Shown here piece after piece: positions 57,129 through 64,000 of a stretch of 64,000 bases of DNA. A model generated the notes under the pieces. It saw only the letters and a list, made by a program, of their open reading frames with translations, was not told where the DNA came from and did not search any database. Origin of the DNA: Fusarium oxysporum f. sp. lycopersici 4287 (taxonomy: Eukaryota; Ascomycota; Sordariomycetes; Hypocreales; Nectriaceae); the NCBI RefSeq assembly GCF_000149955.1, contig NC_030997.1, forward strand, positions 186,001 through 250,000, written 5' to 3'. The translations under genes were made by a program, and so were the position numbers. The first letter of the stretch is position 1; every line of letters starts with the position of its first letter.

Positions 57129-58523
57129 ATGTACTTCCATCTCCTCTCCCAGGTCATACTCGTCCTCGGGTTCCTAGGATGCATCGTCGCTGCAGCCCCT
57201 GACTGCTCGCACCCCTGCATCCAGCTTCCCCCAGACCATCAAGAAGACTGGATCTGCCCCATCGGAATCCCCAAGCCTCGTTACCATAGCGGTAAATGGC
57301 CTACGATAGAGGAGGAAGCCTATGCCAAGGCACTCATCGGCCCTGTCTCCAAGCAAGATTCTTGCGGCTGGAAGGCTGACGGCCACCTCTGGAGAGCCGC
57401 CCAGAACACTCATGTCACCCTTAGCCTTGTCGCTTCAAATCCTCTCACCATCAAGGCCAAGGTCAATAACAACGACGCCTACCCAATCACCTTTTGGAAG
57501 AAGTACTCTCCGCTCAGCGAGTATGCTTTTGAACAGGGGTACTTCAAGATCACCCAAGGTCATCAGTTCGCTGCCGCTTACGCACCCCCGCCAGAGGGGT
57601 ACAGGCCAGATACTGCACCTGAGCTTGCTGTCATCAACCCTGGCGAGGCGTTGGAGCAAGACATTGTCTTGACGGATCCGAACCATGTCTTTCATCAGAT
57701 GGTGAAGACTGGTGGTGACATTGAAGTCAGTATGTCTGGACAGTGGAATGGCTTTTGGGCTACGACTGCACCTGAGGTTATGAAGAGTGATCTGGGTTTT
57801 GTCTGCAAGAATATCTGGAGTAGTCTGGGTCTCAGTTGGTCTTCGTGGAATAAATTACTACTACGCTTCCCTAAGGATCATTATGTCTCCTTGGGGCCGG
57901 TACATGATACCCCAAGGTCTGAAGCTGAGCCTGAAGCCAGCCCGGATAATGGGCCTACATATCCCAATAACTCGTCACCTGTCAGTTCCGATATTGGAGA
58001 TGAAACGGAAGCAACTTCAACTGCAGAGTCATCTGAGCCTATGACTCCAAAGGATGAGGCTGAGCCTGAAGAGAACTATGCTAGTGAGCAGCCAACCACA
58101 GAATCGCCAGAATATGTCAGTCCAAAAAACAAAGCTGATTATTCTTCTTCGGAGTCGCCAGCTTCTGAGTCCCGAGCCTCTGAGCCATTACTGAATGAGC
58201 CATCAGGATCAGTGAGTCCTGAGGATCTAGCTAGTGGGGATCCAAGTTCGACAAGTGCCTCGCAGTCCGATACGGAACAGGTTTCGACTACACCTGCACC
58301 ATCTGCCGCTCTAGAGGAGCGCTCTGAGGAAGAAACCCATGCGACAGCTGCCACGCAAAACTGGGCAACAGTGGCCTCTACAACTGCTCAGCCAGTATTT
58401 GTCCGTTCGGCGGAAGTGGTTAGTGGTGAGGAGGATTGCAAATGCAAAGATTCCCTGAGGTTATCTGCCCGTTCCGCGGAGGCGGCTGAAGGTAGAGAGG
58501 ACTGCAAATGCAGAGATCCTTAG
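57129..58523 (+). CDS. secreted protein, paralogue 1 of a tandem family, with acidic Ser/Pro tail
   Basis: A single-exon gene of 464 aa. A signal peptide (MYFHLLSQVILVLGFLGC) is followed by a folded domain (~25-230) shared with the next paralogue: HVTLSLVASNPLTIKAKV, YPITFWKKYSPLSEYAF, GYRPD..PELAVINPGEAL, and TGGDIEVSMSGQWNGFWA. The pattern of short strands and NPGE recalls the Ig-like prodomain of deuterolysins, a weak resemblance only. The C-terminal ~200 residues are rich in Ser, Glu and Pro, ending in two near-identical Cys pairs (EEDCKCKDSLRLSARSAE, REDCKCRDP). After the TAG the reading frame continues with LSARSA-like sequence, suggesting the protein once was longer. Confidence 0.82.
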   Translation: MYFHLLSQVILVLGFLGCIVAAAPDCSHPCIQLPPDHQEDWICPIGIPKPRYHSGKWPTIEEEAYAKALIGPVSKQDSCGWKADGHLWRAAQNTHVTLSLVASNPLTIKAKVNNNDAYPITFWKKYSPLSEYAFEQGYFKITQGHQFAAAYAPPPEGYRPDTAPELAVINPGEALEQDIVLTDPNHVFHQMVKTGGDIEVSMSGQWNGFWATTAPEVMKSDLGFVCKNIWSSLGLSWSSWNKLLLRFPKDHYVSLGPVHDTPRSEAEPEASPDNGPTYPNNSSPVSSDIGDETEATSTAESSEPMTPKDEAEPEENYASEQPTTESPEYVSPKNKADYSSSESPASESRASEPLLNEPSGSVSPEDLASGDPSSTSASQSDTEQVSTTPAPSAALEERSEEETHATAATQNWATVASTTAQPVFVRSAEVVSGEEDCKCKDSLRLSARSAEAAEGREDCKCRDP

Positions 58524-59464
58524 AAGCTGTCTGCTCGTTCCGCATAACGGGCTACTGGTGGACAGGAATTCATTGCCAAGAGACCCCGTATGATCAAGAT
58601 GATGATTTTGGATGCTAGCGACGAAGGAGCTTCTAGCGCGACCTCATAGACGGTGGAGGGGCGGAAAATGGCAAGGTTGAGAGAAGGAAGTTTAAATAGC
58701 TAAACTACGCCACCTACAGAAGAGCCAACATCTGGATGGAGAAACGCAAGATTTAGAATATGACTACAGGAGACAGATAATACGACTTTCTTTTTTCTCA
58801 TGATGTCTCATGCTTTTATAAACCTGAACTGCAATGGGATTATTTTTACAATCGAAGTTGGGAGATGACTGTAGAGCGAAGATGCTAAGGTAAAAATGCC
58901 AGAGACATGAGTAGATAAAAGTCTAGAAAGAATGGCCCAATAAGATCATTCATCGAAATCATTTAAACGAAAGCTTGTTCATTCCCCCCAGGCACCCTCT
59001 TGCACAAAGGCGCCGTAAGCAAGGTTACGGAGCCAGGACTACGAGGAATGAAAGATAAATGCATGTCAAATGCAAATGATTGGCAACCACAGTTTTTCCA
59101 AAGCTAATAGAAATTTTCATACATCTACACGCATAGGCAAGCGCCGTGAGATTTTCCCCCATACCTGCAACTAAGCTGTGTTTATTCGCGCAACAGCGAC
59201 TCGAAAGTAATTGTCATCTATAGAAGCCCGCTATGGCTCCCACATCAATGCATTAAGGAGCCCTTGCCTCCTTAGAATCCCTATAAATACCCCGTCTTCT
59301 CCCGGATTTGAGAAAAAAGAACTTGATCTTTTATTCTACAAAACAACTCTCTCACGCTCACACCTGCACTCAGCAACCTTTACCATCACCTCTACCTTCT
59401 TCTCCGTTATAGAAACGCAATCAACAACTCAAGTCTAACTTGACACCCCAAACCATTATTGAAG
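58524..59464. other. intergenic region with decayed C-terminal repeat at its start
   Basis: The first ~70 bases keep the frame of the previous gene, with stops at 58521 and 58545, and encode another LSARSA unit. The remainder is non-coding. A TATA box of the next gene lies near its right end. Confidence 0.5.
59282..59289 (+). promoter_or_regulatory. TATA box of secreted paralogue 2
   Basis: TATAAATA lies 183 bases before ATG 59465, followed by a C/T-rich leader (CTCTCTCACGCTCACACC), typical for a strongly transcribed gene. Confidence 0.55.
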
Positions 59465-60412
59465 ATGCAGTTCCTCAGCAAGCCTCTCGTGGCCCTTGGC
59501 CTTCTCGGCTCTCTTGCTTCCTCCTATCCTGTCCCTGCACCATCTTTCACCACCTCTACCATCTCTGGAACATCTCCCGTTCCACTTGCGACAGGTAATG
59601 CTGCCTACCACGCTACCCAGCATGTCAGCCATCTTGGTACCCGCCATGCTAGCCATAAGGATAAGCATCATGGAAAGGATGACTCCATCGATTCCTTCGA
59701 CCACTTTCATGACTTCGTCGATCACACCGAGAACACGGGAGTCCTCGCCGTGCAGCAGAAGCTGGCCAAGGAACTCGTCCCTGTCAGCTATTTCTGCACA
59801 GGTCACGTGTACTGCGAAGAGGACACCCATGGCAAGAAGTTCGTTACCGGTAATCTTGGCAAAGCCCTCAAGAACGTCACCGTGTCCATGGAGCAAGTCA
59901 AGTCCTCTCCTCTCACCATCGAGGTCAAGATCACCAACAACAGCACCGGCCCCATCACCTTCTGGAAGGACCAGTCTCCAATTAGCCCTTTTGCCCACGA
60001 CCTTGGCTACTTCGACATCAAGAGCGAAATTCATGGTGTCGTGTTCGGCGAGCGCACTTTTCCCAAGTCCCGTGGCTACCGACCAGACAGGCGCAGTGAC
60101 CTCGTCGAGCTCGGCCCTGGCGAGTGGGCGAGTGCAAACATCGAGCTTCCCTTGTTCCCAGACACCGCTGAGGGTAAGACGTGGCGCAAGATGCTCGAGA
60201 TGGGCGGCGACACCGCAGTCAGGATGTACGGAAGCTGGTATGGCGTCTGGGCAGCTACCAAGGGGATGGTCATGGAATCCGATATGGACTTCAGCGGGGA
60301 TGGCTTCAACTTCTGGAATAACCTCTACATTCCGTGGGAGGCGAAATTTCCTGAGGAGTCTAAGAATTACTTGCCAGGGATGGGCTTCGGCATGGGCCTT
60401 GAGCTGGAGTAG
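59465..60412 (+). CDS. secreted protein, paralogue 2 of a tandem family
   Basis: A single-exon gene of 315 aa. The signal peptide (FLSKPLVALGLLGSLASSYP) is followed by a His-rich stretch (residues ~50-80, HATQHVSHLGTRHASHKDKHH), which may bind metal. The shared domain (~90-290) has VTVSMEQVKSSPLTIEVKI, GPITFWKDQSPISPFAHDLGYFDI, GYRPDRRSDLVELGPGEW, and GGDTAVRMYGSWYGVWAATK, aligning with paralogue 1 along its length. It lacks the acidic Ser/Pro tail and ends with a Gly/Met-rich GMGFGMGLELE. Function unknown; it is secreted and without recognisable catalytic residues. Confidence 0.85.
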   Translation: MQFLSKPLVALGLLGSLASSYPVPAPSFTTSTISGTSPVPLATGNAAYHATQHVSHLGTRHASHKDKHHGKDDSIDSFDHFHDFVDHTENTGVLAVQQKLAKELVPVSYFCTGHVYCEEDTHGKKFVTGNLGKALKNVTVSMEQVKSSPLTIEVKITNNSTGPITFWKDQSPISPFAHDLGYFDIKSEIHGVVFGERTFPKSRGYRPDRRSDLVELGPGEWASANIELPLFPDTAEGKTWRKMLEMGGDTAVRMYGSWYGVWAATKGMVMESDMDFSGDGFNFWNNLYIPWEAKFPEESKNYLPGMGFGMGLELE

Positions 60413-61839
60413 ACCTTTCTTGCAACATGGAAGAATAGCTTGATCGGCCGAATACGGTAATCAAGCTGGTATCTCTCCCAAGACACGTTGCGAGAAGAAA
60501 CTACTCCTGGCCAACGTGTGCATTGCATTTTTATTTTGCTTGGCAACAGATGAGCCCAAGGCGATGCAGATTCCAGCATATGGCATCATCGCAGAATCCA
60601 GGCTTGTGTTTTCTGTTTCTTAAACATGAAAAAGGGATGAAATTGGATCAACGATATAATTGTCAGAATGTATTTAGCTAATAATACCTATTTCTCCACC
60701 AAAGCCTTTAATACCAAGTCGATAAAGTCATATTAGTGGTGATAATGACAGTGGCTTAGTTGTGAAAGGTGTCCTGAAAACCCGACTTAGGATCCTGAGC
60801 CACGTAGCTAAATCCATTTCGCACCTGTCATGCACAGTCGCTGGCACTACAATAATCTTAAAATGAAGGCTCATTATAATTCGGCTGTTCTTAATTCAGC
60901 TTCATTAAGCAAGTAAGCCTTTTGTTTATTAACTTTTGCTTTTGGAAAAGAAAATTGTGGTTGAAATTGTGACCCATTTCTCACGACCCGTAGTTTTGCC
61001 GACTGTACACCGCTCCCTTGACCGCCCCCTTTTACCTGATTTTAATTTCCTTGCATCAGGGTCAGGCCAGAATGACATTGATGCCTGGGGCCTCATCACG
61101 TGTATTAAACTTTATTTTAACTTCATCTGTGCAAAGGAAATTTGTGGCATCATGTCGTGGCATTGTTTCTTTGGCGTTCTTATGAGAATGGCCAACTGTG
61201 GCTCCTCGCCAAAGCATAGAGAGATCATCTGACCCTGTTCAGAATTTGCAGACGTCGTCCATTCACCAATTAAGTTGCCTACCCTAAGGCGCCACCGCTG
61301 GACACGAAACGAATGGTGATACTTTGACTCTTCGCCCTTTGATCAAAGATTGGATGAAGTAAGCCCAGTGGAACGATAGATTGTATGGCATAACAGATGG
61401 TGTCGTAATTCATTAAAATGACTGATGATCCATTCGTCGACAATGCAGCTTCTTCCACATGTTATTCCCACATCCAGTAATCGTGGCACGGTTTAGAACA
61501 CTTGAACTCTATAATCCTCCCCCGCTTCAACAGGTCTGATTCGGTCAGTTGAATGGTATTGACTCAACAGCATGACAGAAACAGATCTTTAATGGCGCCA
61601 TTCTTTTGCCTTCACCATCACTTTCTAGATTCCCATTCGTTCCTGCTTATCACATAGGATCAGTGGCTTCCGTCCCCGCTTCTTCTCACCGACCTCCTCA
61701 GTCATTCTTTTGTCTATAAGTACCACCTTCCCCTGCCATAAGAATTTCAAATGCTACGACTCCAAAGACCTTGGTCAACACCTATGTCTTGCAAAGGTCA
61801 CTCACCCTCCCTCTACCTCGTCAATCATCGCTTCTCACA
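60413..61839. other. intergenic region, no supported gene
   Basis: About 1.4 kb of AT-rich DNA. An open frame at 60936-61232 lacks a domain and splice signals. A TATAAG (61715-61720) lies 125 bases before ATG 61840. Confidence 0.5.
61715..61720 (+). promoter_or_regulatory. TATA-like box of secreted paralogue 3
   Basis: TATAAG lies 125 bases upstream of the signal-peptide ATG. Confidence 0.4.
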
Positions 61840-62640
61840 ATGATTTTCAAACCGTTTCTCTCCCTCATCATCCTCTTTGGTCTTCTGGCATGCCTTGCCA
61901 CAGCCGCCCCGCAACATGATTGTCAATGTTCTCGGCACAAAGGTTCCAATGGCGGCAGGGGCCTGAATGCCCGCTCACAAATGTTGCCTTCTCCATGGCC
62001 TCCGACTAAACCAAAGGCCCAGAAATATCGCCAAGACGACACCCTACTATTCTGGGACGGAGAGTCGCGGAAATTCAAATGCCTAGTCACGAGCTACTTT
62101 GTGAACCGCTCAAAATCACCTCTGCGGCCTTTCATGAGAAACAAGATAGTGGACGCAGTCAATGACACAAAGTTAAAGGCGTGGAAATGCCCAAAAGGAG
62201 GACCAGTCAAAAAGTTTCCAAAGGGAAAGCAGGTCAAGAAGATCATCAAGTTGGACGAAAGAAATCATGAGAAGCCAAAAGAGCCGGAAAAGCCGCAAAA
62301 TGAAATCAGTTAAATAAATATGAGGCACGAAATCCGCACCTCGCTGGGTAGCACAGAGCTCAAGATCAAACAAGTCAGCAAAAGCCCGCCAACCATCAAC
62401 GTCAAATTCATCAACGTGGCCTCTACAGGACCCGCTTCGGCAAAGATGGAAGCCCAATGGATAAGCATGGGTTCGAATGCGGGCTATTCGTCATTTCAGC
62501 GAACCGCCAGGACCTCAGAAACCGTAACGAATGGGGCGTGGGGATGTGTGTCGGTGAATAATGCGGCCGATGGTATAGAATATGAGGATTGTCAAGCCGA
62601 CATGGATTTCGAGTCGAACACTATTGAGTTAGATCAATAG
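61840..62640 (+). pseudogene. secreted protein, paralogue 3, interrupted by an in-frame TAA
   Basis: ATG 61840 starts a signal peptide (FLSLIILFGLLACLATAAP) and DCQCSRHKG, like the CKC units of paralogue 1. The first frame ends at TAA 62311-62313. Six bases later, in the same frame, an ATG at 62320 begins 106 residues containing STELKIKQVSKSPPTINVKF and STGP, matching VTVSMEQVKSSPLTIEVKI and STGP of paralogue 2; the later part has diverged. A Lys-rich stretch precedes the stop. The simplest reading is one gene broken by a nonsense codon; two separate small genes are possible. No acceptable intron removes the stop. Confidence 0.6.
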
Positions 62641-63255
62641 AAGGCAGTAACTACAAAAGGGTGCACCAGGGGCTAAGAGACGGCAATTACTTGATAGACA
62701 TTCCCCTCCGATTATCTTAGCTCGAAAATAATTGCTTACCCTAAACCATCTTTTGTATCCTGCGTGCCAACATGCGACGAGGGAAACCACATCCGTGAAA
62801 CCGCCTTGTAGTGTGAGTGCAGGGGCGCAAAGAAGCCTTCATTGGGTTCCTCGAAGCATATTTCAAGCGCAAAGTCTCAGTAGGTGGGGATTGATCAATG
62901 GTATGGTGAAGTTGCGCTTCAGAAGACCTACCCTGTGGCGAAGGCGCAAAAGTGGCTGCGATACATAAAACAAGCCATCATCGAAGCCAAACAACCAGCT
63001 TCACCAATACCTCTAGCCACAAGATGAAAAACTTAAATGGCCAAGCAAGGCGGACGGCCGAGCTATGAATACATGTCACCTCCATCGGTCATCGAGCGTA
63101 CCATTTTTATGCTTAGAAGGCAGTTCAGGCTTCATGTTGGCTATTGACCCTCAATTAATCTCTCAATAGCACTCAAGTCTAGAGTAAATATCCCCAAAAT
63201 ACATCCTAGGTAAGCTTCAAGATCTAAAACAGATCTCAAATACAGTACCCCACGA
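62641..63255. other. intergenic region
   Basis: About 600 bases after the third paralogue, with no supported coding feature. Confidence 0.45.
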
Positions 63256-63498
63256 TCACTTCGCTTGCTGCAACAACGCAAGCCTCTGTCTCTCTCGCTC
63301 CGCCTCATACTTGACCCAGCACTTCTTGCAATCTCTCCAATTTCCAACCGCCAGTGCTGCAACCTCATAGCAATCTGCCCAGTCGCACTTCTTTACTTTC
63401 TTATCTACGGCTTTCTGGCAACGACTCACAGAAACCTCGGGAGGGAAGTTCCCAAGGCATTTCTGGCATTTCTTCGAGAGTATTCTGATCTGACACAT
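63256..63498 (-). CDS. small Cys-rich protein (80 aa)
   Basis: A single-exon gene from ATG 63498. Cys are in pairs: CQKC (~11-14), single C at ~27, C ~38, C ~43, and CKKC (~57-60), with basic and aromatic residues between (KKCDWADCYEV, NWRDCKKCW). This suggests a small zinc-binding or disulphide-rich protein. There is no signal peptide, so zinc binding in the cell is more likely. The C-terminal 20 residues are a charged helix (EAERERQRLALLQQAK). A TATATAA on the minus strand at about 63631 fits the start. I know no family name. Confidence 0.6.
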   Translation of the reverse strand: MCQIRILSKKCQKCLGNFPPEVSVSRCQKAVDKKVKKCDWADCYEVAALAVGNWRDCKKCWVKYEAERERQRLALLQQAK

Positions 63499-64000
63499 GA
63501 CTCCGGCTGTCTGGGTTAGATATTCAACTGGGGAGATGTCTTTGTTATGTAGTGGTGACGAGGGAGACTTGGGGAATCGGCGAAAGGATCCTGCGGAAAT
63601 GGAAAGAGACTGCGAGGATGCGTGACATTATATACTTGAGATTCGAAATCAATCACTCATTATTATAATACATTTACAGTGACAGAAACTATGATGCTTG
63701 GACAGCAGCTCTGAAATGGACCTAAATTAACAGAATTATGTCGTCTAGAGCTTAGTGTCTCATCTGACCGAACACAGCATCATTCCGGTGACAAGCGTGT
63801 TTCCCAATCACTTCCATTACTAGCATAGTTATCACAGTAGAACTACATCTGTTTAAGGTTGTGGATTAAGATGAGTTCATTACTATCTTCTGCAGGTCAG
63901 ATCCGCTAGATTGATCCATCTTTGACATAGCGGTGTAAGACAATCGGGTTCCAGAGTATCACGGCCACGCGAATAATTGCCCCACTGCCCCATACCACTC
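63499..64000. other. intergenic end of window
   Basis: About 500 bases of AT-rich DNA with no supported feature apart from the promoter of the small Cys-rich gene. Confidence 0.45.

Noticed and set aside
1..64000. CRISPR arrays, bacterial operons, transposon terminal repeats
   Set aside because: No regularly spaced repeats and no transposase or reverse-transcriptase motifs were seen; the window is eukaryotic.

Overview
The window is filamentous-ascomycete nuclear DNA, almost certainly Fusarium. Genes are widely spaced. They carry short introns of about 40-86 nt with GTAAGT-like donors and CTAAC/CTGAC branch sites, and the gene families are typically fungal: HET, Clr5-ankyrin, bZIP-DUF3425, Dal5-type MFS. 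The strongest genus marker is a CYP51 that resembles the Fusarium-specific CYP51C paralogue. Two N runs (2519-2782, 36536-36991) fall inside repetitive secreted-protein genes.

Layout. 1-13 kb: 3' end of a HET gene, then secreted or surface proteins (a Pro/Asp repeat protein with a GC-AG intron, a zincin metallopeptidase with an apparent frameshift, a Thr-rich carbohydrate-binding-like protein), a small cytosolic B-lectin, and a carboxylesterase broken by one TGA at its oxyanion hole. 14-22.5 kb: an intronless XPB/Ssl2-like helicase followed by a poly(A) tract, then an eight-exon gene joining a B-box-like finger, a P-loop GTPase-like domain, a RING-like finger, a patatin phospholipase and ankyrin repeats. 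22.9-31 kb: a short-chain dehydrogenase, a bZIP-DUF3425 regulator, tRNA-Arg(ACG), a divergent 5S rRNA copy, CYP51C opposite a flavin-reductase-like gene, and a membrane protein. 31-41 kb: a Thr-rich secreted protein, an N-terminally short REI1-like zinc-finger protein, an SDR, a gapped Ser/Thr-rich secreted protein, and a Clr5-ankyrin protein with four exons.

41.6-53 kb: a tiny membrane protein, a PhzF-like protein without the usual catalytic Glu, an alpha/beta hydrolase, a HET protein with a long acidic insert, a Dal5-type transporter and an Nha1-type Na+/H+ antiporter. Upstream of the antiporter lies a dense cluster of GCCAAG/CTTGGC hexamers, the consensus of the alkaline-pH regulator PacC. 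57-62.7 kb: a same-strand array of three paralogous secreted proteins, the third interrupted by an in-frame stop. A small Cys-rich protein gene closes the window.

Together the genes suggest an accessory-like region. It combines self/non-self recognition genes (two HET, one GTPase-patatin-ankyrin, one Clr5-ankyrin), secreted and surface proteins, extra or shortened copies of housekeeping genes (XPB, REI1, CYP51), and genes in decay. Gene models were spliced by hand from the sequence; family names rest on motif recognition, not on database searches.
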